A DNA stretch of 64,000 nucleotides from Vibrio sp. MEBiC08052 (GTDB lineage: Bacteria > Pseudomonadota > Gammaproteobacteria > Enterobacterales > Vibrionaceae), in assembly GCF_001506075.1 (NCBI RefSeq), contig NZ_KQ947476.1, positions 386,305 to 450,304 on the forward strand. Direction: 5' to 3'. Below, piece by piece: positions 19,994 to 28,800 of the stretch; positions within the stretch are counted from its first letter, which is position 1, and each line of letters starts with the position of its first letter. Both the position numbers and the translations under genes were made by a program. The notes beneath the pieces are model-generated. The model worked only from the letters and a program-made list of their open reading frames with translations, was not told the DNA's origin and searched no databases.

Positions 19994-21574
19994 TTAGCCA
20001 GACTTCGCCATTTCCTGCTCAAAGGTGATCACAATAAATTCTGCCGGACGAACAACCGCGACAAGAACCGTCACTTTCAGGAATCCATTGAGAATGTCTT
20101 CTGCGGTCATGGTTGATCCCAACCCACAACTGACCTGAAAGGCATCGGATGCTTTGGCTCCCTGCAGGCCGCCTTCTTTCCAGATATTGGTCAGAAAACT
20201 ACTGATCTCACTTTTCACCGCAGCCCACGTGTTGGCAGTATTCGGTTCGAAAACATAGGCACGGGCGGCTAATTTGACCGACTGCTCTAAGAACGTCATG
20301 GTGCGACGCACGGAAACGTAGCGCCAGTCCTGACTATTGCCATCGAGCGTTCTTGCTCCCCACACCAAAATGCCCTGACCATTGAAAAAACGAATCGCAT
20401 TGATCGATTTACCGGAGACCGCATCCACATTCAGATCAGCCTGCTGAGAATCAGTCAGACGAATCGGCAGATGGGCAGCACCGACAATGCTGGTGTTCGC
20501 AGGGGCGTGCCAGACACCATTTTCATTGTCATTGACGGTATATACCCCGGCCATACCACCACTCGGTGGTAATATATTGGCATCGGACAATACATGTTTG
20601 ATGATTTGACTGTACGTTTTCGACGCATTCAGCAACGCAGAATTCAGTTGTGAATGAGTCAGCGGATTGGCCGGCGGTTTCTCAATCATGCCAATAATTT
20701 GCTCAACGGCAGCGTTCGGTGCAGCAGGCGGATTGAGCAATGCACTCAGCTGTTTGGTATCGCCGCCAAACAGATTGGTAAAGTTGATATCGGCATTCTG
20801 CATAATCGTCGTGCCGATAAACGGATAGTAAGCAGCCCCAAACTTCAGCCCGTTACTGCCGGTATTATTGCGAAATGTTTCGATATCATTGGTATACATG
20901 ATCGGATCAGGCGCGTTGCCGCCAATGATGTCAAACAGACAGACCGCGGTTTGCATCTCTTCCGCCTGTAATAACATTTCCTGCATCAAAGTACCGTTAT
21001 TATCCACGGAGAGCAGAGTTGCTTCCGGGCAGATATACATGGTTGGTTCCTGCTCGTTTTTCAGCAGTGCCAGTCCCCGTTTCAAATCGGCCAACTGAAC
21101 GTTCGGATTGACAATCTGGGCACCGACATCCCCCGGTTTACCGCTCGGTTGGCCATAAGTTCCCACCGAAACGATGTAACAGTCTCCGCCGCCATTTTGA
21201 AAAAACAGGCGAATGCTGTTGTAGAGGTAATAAATGGTATTCGGATCCGGGACAATCGAATAATAACTCCCGCTGATCATCAGGTAATCCCCTTTGGCCG
21301 GCTGTTCTTTTTGCTCAACCAAATAATATTCGGGGCTATATTGAGCTGAGGGATCGGCCGGCGGCGCTGGGTTTGGCTTCATGTAGATAGCTTGAAATTC
21401 AGCAAACGATGTAATTTTTTGCGGCCGGTTATAATAAGATTTCCCCTGATATTCAGCTGCCGGGGTATAGCCAATAAACGCGGGTACGGCAGTTGCCACC
21501 GGCACCACTGAATTCGGAAATGCATTGACTTCATCAATGTACACTCCCGGTGTTTTGATATTGGACGTTATCAT
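19994..21574 (-). CDS. Contractile tail sheath protein (Afp2/3/4-like)
   Basis: The 526-residue sheath subunit has the N-terminal KTPGVYIDEVNAFPNSVVPV, which includes the TPGVY element shared by phage and eCIS sheaths. The middle carries variable surface-exposed loops. The C-terminal ~180 residues are the conserved handshake core (GILVWGARTLD, DWRYVSVRRTMTFLEQSV, LNGFLKVTVLVAVVRPAEFI). The C-terminal strand exchange drives contraction. Only one sheath gene is present, whereas Afp and PVC have three; one protein must therefore form the whole sheath unless others lie outside the window. Confidence 0.95.
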   Translation of the reverse strand: MITSNIKTPGVYIDEVNAFPNSVVPVATAVPAFIGYTPAAEYQGKSYYNRPQKITSFAEFQAIYMKPNPAPPADPSAQYSPEYYLVEQKEQPAKGDYLMISGSYYSIVPDPNTIYYLYNSIRLFFQNGGGDCYIVSVGTYGQPSGKPGDVGAQIVNPNVQLADLKRGLALLKNEQEPTMYICPEATLLSVDNNGTLMQEMLLQAEEMQTAVCLFDIIGGNAPDPIMYTNDIETFRNNTGSNGLKFGAAYYPFIGTTIMQNADINFTNLFGGDTKQLSALLNPPAAPNAAVEQIIGMIEKPPANPLTHSQLNSALLNASKTYSQIIKHVLSDANILPPSGGMAGVYTVNDNENGVWHAPANTSIVGAAHLPIRLTDSQQADLNVDAVSGKSINAIRFFNGQGILVWGARTLDGNSQDWRYVSVRRTMTFLEQSVKLAARAYVFEPNTANTWAAVKSEISSFLTNIWKEGGLQGAKASDAFQVSCGLGSTMTAEDILNGFLKVTVLVAVVRPAEFIVITFEQEMAKSG

Positions 21575-21824
21575 GTCATGGTTCGCCTTTCGTTCATGTA
21601 GTGAAAATGTTTCCGCTCTCCTGCTCTGTCATAACGGCACAGCAATTTTTCGCCCGGTCATTCTTTATCCGGTCAAGAGAGCACCACCAACATCGGCCGA
21701 AACTAAATACTGCTGTCGCCTTTGCTGTAAACCTGTATCCAAAGATACAGATGCTTTGATCAAAACAACCTGTTTTCCTGTACTGACGGGTTACCTGATG
21801 ATGACATCCCGAACAACAAACGAC
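21575..21824 (-). other. Gap upstream of sheath gene
   Basis: About 250 bp lie between the sheath gene and the upstream unknown eCIS gene, the longest gap inside the operon. A ribosome site (AAAGGCG) precedes the sheath ATG. I see no convincing ORF on either strand and no clear terminator hairpin. The gap is large enough to hold a promoter that would boost the highly expressed sheath and tube genes, but I cannot identify -35/-10 boxes with confidence. Confidence 0.4.
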
Positions 21825-22649
21825 TCAAAGATAGACATACATGACTGAAACCAGATCCCCCTTCTCTTGCGCTTGTTCCACGTGAAACTGATCGGTGCCC
21901 GGAGTCGGTAAAGCGGGCAGAATTGTCCGTTGAATCGACTGACCGGTCTGAGCATCAATAACTTGTTTGTCGATGAGCTTAAACCGTTGTGACGGAACCT
22001 GAGCCAACGGCAAACACTGTGAACCACTACTCATCCGCCAACCCAATTCTCCGGTCGCTGTCTCATAGCGGGTGGGTGCCGGAAACTCAAACGTTCCGGA
22101 TTCATCAATCACTTGCGGCTGATGAAGTTTCAGTTGGCCCCGTTGAATCATTCGGTATTCCCAGCGAGAAGTGCGGCTCTGTAATGAGATCGTATAGTGC
22201 GCATACGTTGTCAGCGCCGCCGGATAAAACAGCACTTCAGCCACCGCACCATCCGGTGCATGATCAAAAGGCACATGTCCCATCACAAGATTGACCGAAG
22301 CTGGCTGCGCTTCATCTTGACACCCGGCGACAATCTGCCGGTTATCGTAATGCAACAATCCCTGCCAGTCGGTCGGTAACGCAGTCAGCAGGACAAAGTT
22401 GTCCAGCGGCTGGCAGATCCAAAACCGCAAAGGGTGGCCATCGGCCAACAGCGTTAACCCGTCTAAAACAGCAGGTCGTCCCGAGGTCGCAAATCCATAC
22501 ATTGACCAACAATTGAGATTGGATGTCAGTTGCAGCTGAAAACGGGACATCCAGCCCCGGGTTGGCGTATCCGGAATCAACCGCGCATTCAACCACTGGC
22601 TTTGGCGGAAATACTGATGCTGAAGTTGCAACGAGAACAGCATAAACAT
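21825..22649 (-). CDS. eCIS operon protein of unknown function
   Basis: The 274-residue product has no family I recognise. It is rich in Trp, Gln and aromatic residues and beta-type strands, with no signal peptide or membrane helix. A phrase such as WSMYGFATSGRPAVLDGLTL followed by WICQPLDNFVLLTALPTDWQ suggests a soluble beta domain. The start may be ATG 22649 (overlapping the cap gene's last codon) or the in-frame ATG six bases later. The gene lies between the cap and the sheath, a slot that is empty in Afp and PVC. Near its 3' end the DNA contains a near-parS sequence (21874-21889), described separately. Confidence 0.75.
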   Translation of the reverse strand: MFMLFSLQLQHQYFRQSQWLNARLIPDTPTRGWMSRFQLQLTSNLNCWSMYGFATSGRPAVLDGLTLLADGHPLRFWICQPLDNFVLLTALPTDWQGLLHYDNRQIVAGCQDEAQPASVNLVMGHVPFDHAPDGAVAEVLFYPAALTTYAHYTISLQSRTSRWEYRMIQRGQLKLHQPQVIDESGTFEFPAPTRYETATGELGWRMSSGSQCLPLAQVPSQRFKLIDKQVIDAQTGQSIQRTILPALPTPGTDQFHVEQAQEKGDLVSVMYVYL

Positions 22650-23239
22650 CAGGGCGTCGCCTCATTATCCGTTTGCTGAACCCGGGCAGCTTCACCTGTA
22701 ATTTGATCGGCCTGAACCGTCACATGCCGAACCTTATAGATAATTGAAGGCTGATATTTAGCCCCGAGTGCACTCCATAAGTTATGGGTGCGTTCGTAAG
22801 GAGAGTTTTCAATTTCAAACTGAAGTTGATCCAGAGATGAAGGCATGTCAGGAAATAACTGAGCGGTCATGGTGGGGTGCGCTTGAAAGAAAGCGATGGT
22901 TGCCGATAGAAATTTGAGCGCTTCACCATAGACGTCAAAGTGAGCGGTCATCAGGATATCGAGATTAAAGCGGATCGCCGGCTGAACTTGCTGAGCCGTC
23001 TTGGTCGAATAATCAGGGCGAATCCCGCCATAAAACTGCTTCGCGGTTTCATGCTCAAGATTGATGAGTGTCAGCACCATTTTATTCTGATTACTGAGCG
23101 GCACCGCCCCGCCGGATTCCACCAGATGATTCAAAATTACCGGCTCACCATCGACACCAAATTGATGGCTCAGTTGTCGGCTCAAGACCGTCCTGACATA
23201 GTTCAATGCTTCATCAATCACTTGAACATCCTTATTCAA
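22649..23239 (-). CDS. eCIS cap / tail terminator protein (Afp16/Pvc16-like, DUF4255)
   Basis: The 196-residue product contains NKMVLTLINLEHETAKQFYG and PAIRFNLDILMTAHFDVYGEALKFLSATIAFFQAHP, which match the DUF4255/Pvc16 N-terminal domain. Members cap the distal end of the tube and sheath and stop polymerisation. It is the first gene of the operon, so the main promoter should lie to its right, in 23240-23547. It overlaps the next gene by one base. Confidence 0.9.
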   Translation of the reverse strand: MNKDVQVIDEALNYVRTVLSRQLSHQFGVDGEPVILNHLVESGGAVPLSNQNKMVLTLINLEHETAKQFYGGIRPDYSTKTAQQVQPAIRFNLDILMTAHFDVYGEALKFLSATIAFFQAHPTMTAQLFPDMPSSLDQLQFEIENSPYERTHNLWSALGAKYQPSIIYKVRHVTVQADQITGEAARVQQTDNEATP

Positions 23240-23547
23240 GATGGAGAATACGTCACGTGATCATGGCGGCATATTCCCCAAGAATATGCTTAAATATGCC
23301 GATTGAGGTGAAAGCATCTACTACATCTACTAAAGAGTCAGAACACTGAAATCGACGAAGAATCAATGTATAAACTTCACTTATGAAACCTAGCACAGTG
23401 CTACGCTTTTTCAAATTTGTGTTTACTTTTTTGCTATCTCACCATCAGTTGATGGAACCATGCTTTGATTGCTTCTACACTCAGATTCAGGGGTTGACTG
23501 ACTCAAAATCATTGACTGAAACAGACGTCATAACAAAGGAGGGACAG
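23240..23547. other. Intergenic region between divergent eCIS operon and dehydrogenase gene
   Basis: About 308 bp separate the divergent cap gene (minus) and dehydrogenase gene (plus). It must hold promoters for both. A short inverted motif CATATTCCCCAAGAATATG (23269-23287) has 7-nt arms CATATTC/GAATATG and could be an operator. An in-frame upstream extension of the dehydrogenase ORF (from 23383) has no good ribosome site and is treated as non-coding. No regulator gene for the eCIS is nearby. Confidence 0.45.
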
Positions 23548-24198
23548 ATGACAGGCCAACGTCACATCGCAATTGCAGGGGCATCAGGTCTGGTGGGTCA
23601 TTCGATTTTACGCAACGCGCTTGATGATCCGTCGATCGGAGAAGTTCATGTGTTATGTCGTCAACCCGTAAAAGTCAGCCACCCGAAACTATTGGAACAT
23701 CAGGTTGATTTTCAACTGATTCCCCCCTTGCCTGCAATCAACGAAGTCTATCTGGCGGTCGGGACAACCATGCATCAAGCCGGTAGCCAAGCTGCATTTC
23801 GGGCGGTTGATTTGGCGATCAATTTAGCGGTCGCGCAAGCTGCCCTTGCTGCGGGCGCACAACGCATCGGGCTGGTCAGTGCCATGGCAGCCAATCCAAA
23901 GTCACTGTTTTTCTACAATCGCGTCAAAGGCGAACTGGAACAAGCTTTAACGACACTGTCTCCGGAGGGCCTGGTCATCGCCCGCCCATCGATGTTACTG
24001 GGAGATCGGCAAGCACTGGGACAACCGGCGCGTCTGAGTGAAACGCTTACAAAATATGTCAGTCAAGCTGTCAGGCCACTCATCCCACAGAACTACCGTC
24101 CTATTGAGGCACAAAAAGTGGCGCGGGCACTCCTGAATCATGTTCCCACCGCTGACCGGACAATTATTTTACGCTCAGGTGAGATGCAGACCGCATGA
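23548..24198 (+). CDS. NAD(P)-binding Rossmann-fold oxidoreductase (SDR/NmrA-type)
   Basis: The 216-residue protein opens with IAIAGASGLVGHSILRNAL, an atypical-SDR dinucleotide-binding motif (GxSGxxG), and continues with VYLAVGTTMHQAGS and RIGLVSAMAANP, then YNRVKGELEQAL, which supplies the Tyr-x-x-x-Lys-like pair (YNRVK). This resembles small NAD(P)H-binding proteins of the YwnB/HTATIP2 group. The start ATG 23548 has an excellent AAGGAGGG ribosome site. The substrate is unknown. It is divergent from the eCIS operon and not obviously linked to it. Confidence 0.85.
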   Translation: MTGQRHIAIAGASGLVGHSILRNALDDPSIGEVHVLCRQPVKVSHPKLLEHQVDFQLIPPLPAINEVYLAVGTTMHQAGSQAAFRAVDLAINLAVAQAALAAGAQRIGLVSAMAANPKSLFFYNRVKGELEQALTTLSPEGLVIARPSMLLGDRQALGQPARLSETLTKYVSQAVRPLIPQNYRPIEAQKVARALLNHVPTADRTIILRSGEMQTA

Positions 24199-24383
24199 TG
24201 CACTCTCCCCCGTCATGAACAGCTTGAGTGGAATAATACTCAATCCGGATAAAAATATGGCAAACAAGACATGAATAACAGAGATGAACCTAATTAAAAC
24301 TTATAAATCATAATGTTAGTTGTTGATAAATTAATAGTCTTTAGATAACATTCCGCTTTCTATTAAATAGGTTGGTAATCAAC
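24199..24383 (+). other. Intergenic region upstream of small-protein operon
   Basis: This AT-rich stretch of about 185 bp after the dehydrogenase gene presumably carries the promoter of the small-protein operon. No clear terminator hairpin is seen. No ORF is supported. Confidence 0.35.
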
Positions 24384-24599
24384 ATGGCTCAATACAAAGA
24401 ATATAAAGTGGTTCACATCGTAGAAGGTGGTTGCGGTACAATTTTACTTGGCTCAAGCGGCTTGCCTGTGCAAAAAATGGAAGCCGATCTGAACAAGTAT
24501 GCCGCCGATGGCTGGCAAGTTGTCTTTCAGGTCATTGAACAGAAACGCTTTATGCTGTTCTGGAAACGTGAAGCGATTCTGCTGACGTTAGGCCGCTAA
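24384..24599 (+). CDS. DUF4177-like small protein
   Basis: The 71-residue protein begins MAQYKEYKVVHIVEGG and contains LNKYAADGWQVVFQVIEQ, the LNxxGxxGWEVV-type pattern of DUF4177 proteins. It ends WKREAILLTLGR. The ATG at 24384 is chosen over an in-frame TTG at 24372 because the family starts at this point. It is first in an operon with the YidD-like and TM2-like genes (1 nt to the next start). The role of the family is not established. Confidence 0.75.
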   Translation: MAQYKEYKVVHIVEGGCGTILLGSSGLPVQKMEADLNKYAADGWQVVFQVIEQKRFMLFWKREAILLTLGR

Positions 24600-24600
24600 T

Positions 24601-24825
24601 TTGCTGAAGTTTATTTCTCTGCATTTGATCCGCCTTTACCAACGTAAAGGCGGCTCTAAACAATTACTCAATATTGAATGTAACTTCGAACCAACCTGCT
24701 CGGAATACACCAAACAATGCATTGAGAAATACGGCGCACGAAAAGGGTGGAAACTCGGACTTGCCCGCATCAAACGTTGTAATCAGCCGGATTTGGTCGA
24801 AAAAATTGATGACGAGGTGCCATAA
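24601..24825 (+). CDS. yidD: YidD-like membrane protein insertion factor
   Basis: The 74-residue protein with a TTG start contains LIRLYQRKGGSK and then CNFEPTCSEYTKQCIEKYGA, matching the YidD core CxFxPTCSxYxxxAIxxyG, followed by GWKLGLARIKRCNQP. YidD aids membrane protein insertion by YidC and normally lies in the rpmH-rnpA-yidD-yidC cluster. This copy lies elsewhere, so it is probably a second, accessory YidD. Key Cys residues are conserved. The TAA shares bases with the next ATG (TAATG). The gene symbol marks family, not orthology. Confidence 0.85.
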   Translation: MLKFISLHLIRLYQRKGGSKQLLNIECNFEPTCSEYTKQCIEKYGARKGWKLGLARIKRCNQPDLVEKIDDEVP

Positions 24826-25253
24826 TGAGTTCCCTGATGAGCTGGCTTGAGCCCCAAGAACAACTCGAAACCAGAGAAGAGCAGCTGCGAAAACAGATCA
24901 ATGCGCTGTCTGATGCCGAAAGAAAAGCCTTTTATCATGAGCAGTCCAAGCTCATCAAAGACCCCGATAATTACGCGGTACTCAACTATTTCTTTCTCGG
25001 TGGTGTGCACCATCTGTATCTGGGCAGATATAAACGGTTTATCGCGGAACTGGTTCTGCTGATCATTGCTATCTTGAGTTTTATTCTCGGTGGCAGCGGA
25101 CTGGGCGTCCTGATTCTGATTGCTTTATGTGGCTATGAACTGCCCCAATTATTCCTCTCGCAGAAAATCGTCCGTCAGTACAACGAAGCTATCTCCAGAG
25201 AACTTTACGAGCAGATTATCCATAGCGGTTCACCGCATCGCGATCACCATTGA
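24825..25253 (+). CDS. TM2-domain-like membrane protein
   Basis: The 142-residue protein has a charged helical N-terminus (residues 1-40) and then NYFFLGGVHHLYLGRYKRFI, the TM2-domain pattern (FLGxxGxHxFYLGR), followed by two hydrophobic segments (AELVLLIIAILSFIL and GLGVLILIALCGYELPQLF) and a hydrophilic C-terminus rich in His. It is expected to be an inner-membrane protein with two helices. It is translationally coupled to the YidD-like gene. Function is unknown; the pairing with YidD suggests a link to membrane insertion, which is inference. Confidence 0.8.
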   Translation: MSSLMSWLEPQEQLETREEQLRKQINALSDAERKAFYHEQSKLIKDPDNYAVLNYFFLGGVHHLYLGRYKRFIAELVLLIIAILSFILGGSGLGVLILIALCGYELPQLFLSQKIVRQYNEAISRELYEQIIHSGSPHRDHH

Positions 25254-25340
25254 GAGCACAGCTGTCACATCAGTTTTCCATCTGGTGTGACTGACCTTCA
25301 GGTTTTCCCATTAATCACATCAACACTCATGCATGCAAAT

Positions 25341-25375
25341 AAAAAAGCTTCAAGTCAGTGACTCAAAGCTTTTAT
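25341..25375. terminator. Bidirectional rho-independent terminator
   Basis: Arms AAAAGCTT and AAGCTTTT (with further pairing AGTCA/TGACT inside) form a hairpin with A-runs on the left and T-runs on the right. It stands between convergent genes, the TM2-like gene (plus) and the secreted 118-residue protein (minus), and could end both transcripts. Confidence 0.75.
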
Positions 25376-25398
25376 CTAAGACAAGGTAAATAAAACCG

Positions 25399-25755
25399 TT
25401 ACTGATTAATCACTCGTACACCGTAAAGTAGCGGAACGCTGTTGGCACGACAACTCGTCATATAAATCTGCACTTTCTTATTCTGTGCTTGTGCCGTGAG
25501 TAACATCGAAGACCAAGTCTGAATCCAGGCATTGATGTCTCCCGGATCATAGACAGCCAGTTTCTCTGTTGCCGCACATACCGAGGTGACCGGTGGTTTA
25601 TCAAAAGTGACTCTCAGCTGAGCTTTGCCAAATCGACCTTCAGTGTAACTCACTGATACATCATTGACCGTCAACGGCTCCGTCCAAGCACCGGCAAATG
25701 CGGTCGAAGAGAGTAGCAGACCGCCAAGCAGTAGTATTTTTGGTAATTTCATCAT
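25399..25755 (-). CDS. Small secreted protein downstream of Rhs toxin gene
   Basis: The product has 118 residues. A signal peptide MMKLPKILLLGGLLLSSTAFA is followed by a likely cleavage after AFA-G. The mature protein is beta-rich with two Cys near residues 61 and 98, likely disulfide-bonded. AAGGAACT precedes the ATG pair at 25750-25755, which is preferred over the upstream ATG 25773. It lies ~125 nt downstream of the Rhs gene on the same strand, the place of an immunity gene. The layout (SSMLLTAQAQNKKVQIYM, a later Cys, GVRVIN) resembles small secreted OB-fold proteins such as AB5 B subunits. That is a weak impression only. Function is unknown. Confidence 0.75.
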   Translation of the reverse strand: MMKLPKILLLGGLLLSSTAFAGAWTEPLTVNDVSVSYTEGRFGKAQLRVTFDKPPVTSVCAATEKLAVYDPGDINAWIQTWSSMLLTAQAQNKKVQIYMTSCRANSVPLLYGVRVINQ

Positions 25756-25880
25756 AGTTCCTTGCTTTATCATCAGTGGCCACTGTGTCGCATGTCTGCT
25801 GGGCCTGTTTTACAAAATTTCATTGATTAGTGAGTGTAGCGGCGGCACACGCTCGATGTACCACCGAGAGATTCATAGGG
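25756..25880. other. Short intergenic gap after Rhs gene
   Basis: About 125 bp between the Rhs gene stop (TAA at 25881-25883) and the small secreted protein. No terminator hairpin is visible, which leaves open co-transcription of the two genes. Confidence 0.35.
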
Positions 25881-28800
25881 TTAGCATTTCCCATACGCTG
25901 AACAGTAAGGATGATTTTTATCCAGTCTGAAGATCGGCGGATAAAAACTGAACTTACTGTAAGGGCTGGGAATCAGTGAACCGGGATTAAAAATGCCGCC
26001 GAGTACACCACCACTGACGCCATCATGTATTCCATTGGTCACCGTGACGCCCGGCCCACCGATATTAGTGGCGGGTAAGGCATACACATGGGCACTTGAT
26101 GCGTAGCCGTGCCGCACAAGATTGGTTGAACGCAACGCACCGAGGCTGTGACCGATCTCGATCCGCCGCCCTTCAGCCTGACGAATAAAGCTCCGGCCAA
26201 CAGCGTCGATTTCTCCTTGGTAACCAAGAATAGTGTCATTTACATCCCAGAGAACACCCCACATGCCATGTTTATTCCGGGTCGTAAATCCATAAATCTG
26301 GACACCTTTGTTATCAATTTTTACCGTATCACCCGCGACAGCCAAACCAAGCTCTGAATTCAATTGGAGTAAGATATTCGCTTCATACAGGCTCAGACCT
26401 AACTTATTCGCATAGTGCTCTACCTGCGTCTTCCAGTAATAGTTTTTCGCTTCCACCACAGCATTCGCAGCAACCTGACCAAAACTGCCGCCCAAACCAT
26501 ATAAGGCAAAATTGGCAATGGTCGATTGTTCACGGCTTAACGTTGCAGAAGTGACAAAAGAAATCGTTCCCTTCACCGAACTCAGCGGATTTCCGACACC
26601 ATAAATTCTCGCGCCGGCATATGAAAATGCCCCGGCCCGAAATGCGCCGCTATATGAACCGGTATATCCCAGTGTCGATGCAGCAGCATAACCGGCACAT
26701 CCCACTGGGCCACCCACCACACAGGCAGCGGTTTGTAACACCGCGTTCAGATATTTCACCTTGGCCACCCCTTTAAACACTTCCCGGGTGACTTTCTTCA
26801 GGCCTTTACTGATTGCTTTTCTGATCTTTTTCCAGAAATGCCCCGACGGGTCGTAATACTTCATCGGGTTATTCATTACATAGCTATAGCGGTTATAGGA
26901 CTGACTATGATCAGGAGCCTGAATATAAGTGTCTGCACTGAGGAAACGCGCCAGCGTGGCATCGTACACCCGGGCATTCATGTGAATCAGTCCGACTTCT
27001 TCGAGCTGTTCGTGACCGGTATAGCCCCGGTTTTGCATCAAGGCCTGCGGGACATTCTGTGTGTCTTGCTGCCAGGCAAATGGCCGGACTTTACCCCAGG
27101 CATCATAGTTTCTGCGCTCAACAACATTGCCCCACATATCGGTCATCAAGTCGATGGAATGCAGTGCATCACTATGGCTGTAACGAATCTGACGATCCAC
27201 CGAGGCCGCATTGCCTTGACCATCGGTTTTGGTCACATCAACATTGAGCGCCACCAGACGGCCGTCAACATAGATAAACTGCTTATGCTGGATATTGCCG
27301 TCCGTACCTTCAACTCGCTCATACACTTTGCCCAGATACCACGTTTTCTCACCCTGATGATTCTGTTTAAAGTAGCGCTGACGAGCCGAATCGTACCTGA
27401 ACTCAACCCACTGCTCACCCGATGTAATCCGCTCAGGTTTATTGAACCCATTCCAGTCAATGGTCCGCCCGCCACCAGTAAGCATGTTGCCGTTGGCATC
27501 ATAGGTATAGGTATTGTTACCGGCGCGAGTGACCGCGTGTGCATGATCGGGATCAGCATAGAAATAACGACCAACATCTGATTTATAGGTAATGTTGCCT
27601 TCCGCGTTATACCTGACGGTATAATCCTTATTAAACAACGGATTATCCTGATGCTGATGGTTGGTACCGGTGAGGCGGTTGGTGATCAATCGATCCTGCT
27701 GGTCATAATAGTATTCTTCACGAATATTATTGATGGCATCGTAACGGGACGTGACATTATCCATCCGATCATAGGTATAGTGCAGAGAGCGAATAGACTG
27801 GTTGCCCTGAAGTGTCGTGATATTGAGCAACTGACCACTGTCTTCCTGATAGTCGTACTGGTTGGTCAGGCCATTACCGTAGATTTCGGCAGCGATACGC
27901 CCTTCCGCATCGAGATCACTGAGCTTCCAGTAGCTGAGCTTGCCTTGAGCCGGAGCCGCATCTTTTAACGACTGTAACAATAGAGATTCAGTGCCGCTTT
28001 CTTCGCCTAAATTCCGGTAGCGTTGCGAAACCAGTTTGACCTGTTTGACCAGTTGAACCAGTTGGTTAGCCGCCTGTAAGTAGCTGGTTGCTTTGCGGTG
28101 GGTGTGATCGGCAACATATTCGAGACGGCCGATATCATCAGCTAACACTGTCAGACGACCAAACATCTCCCGGACTCGCTGGTCGTATAAGGGGTCGTCC
28201 CGATCTAATGTAAAACTCACTAACCCGGCACCGTTGTTGTCCGCATAATGGCCGTAATAAGCAATCTGATTGGCGGCAATTAAGCCAGATTGAACGCTTG
28301 CCCATTCCGCTAAGCTCACTTTGCGTAACAGGTTGCCCTCTAGCTTGAGGTGGAATTTCGGTTGCTGAACCACGGTAATCGTGACCGGTGGGTTGATCAA
28401 GATGGTCCGGCTCGGCACTTTGAAATAACGTTCCCCATGCTCATCATAAAATGCTTCCAGCGCCCGGCCATGGAGCTCAGCGTACATTTGCTGCGCAAAC
28501 TGCTCATTCTCCGCTACACCATCCGCAGAAATCACATGGTCTTTCAGCGCCAGATATTCCTCTTCCCGAGACTGATAAAAATGTTGTTGTCTTCTAAGCT
28601 CTTTGGCTTTACGCAGATAATCACCGGCCCGGGCGAGCGCCTGATCAATCAATGGCCGAATCACACGATCATATTCCTCTGCACTAAAGTGAATCTGAGC
28701 CTGACTGATATCGCCCCAAATTTCGGTATTAATCCCCGTTTGCGCATCCCGTTGATAGTTGAGCGTAAACTGATTCGGCCGATGCTCGGCAATCAACTGG

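Noticed and set aside
8385..23239. Type VI secretion system
   Set aside because: VgrG-like spike and PAAR are shared with T6SS, but TssJ/L/M membrane genes, TssB/C two-part sheath and ClpV are missing. LysM, DUF5908, Pvc16-type cap and Afp15-type ATPase point to eCIS.
1..23239. Prophage or R-type pyocin
   Set aside because: No capsid, portal, terminase, lysis or integrase genes are seen, and the ATPase and DUF4255 cap are eCIS markers, not phage ones.
23383..23547. Longer start for the dehydrogenase gene
   Set aside because: The extra 55 codons precede a perfect AAGGAGGG-ATG signal at 23548 and do not look like part of the Rossmann fold.
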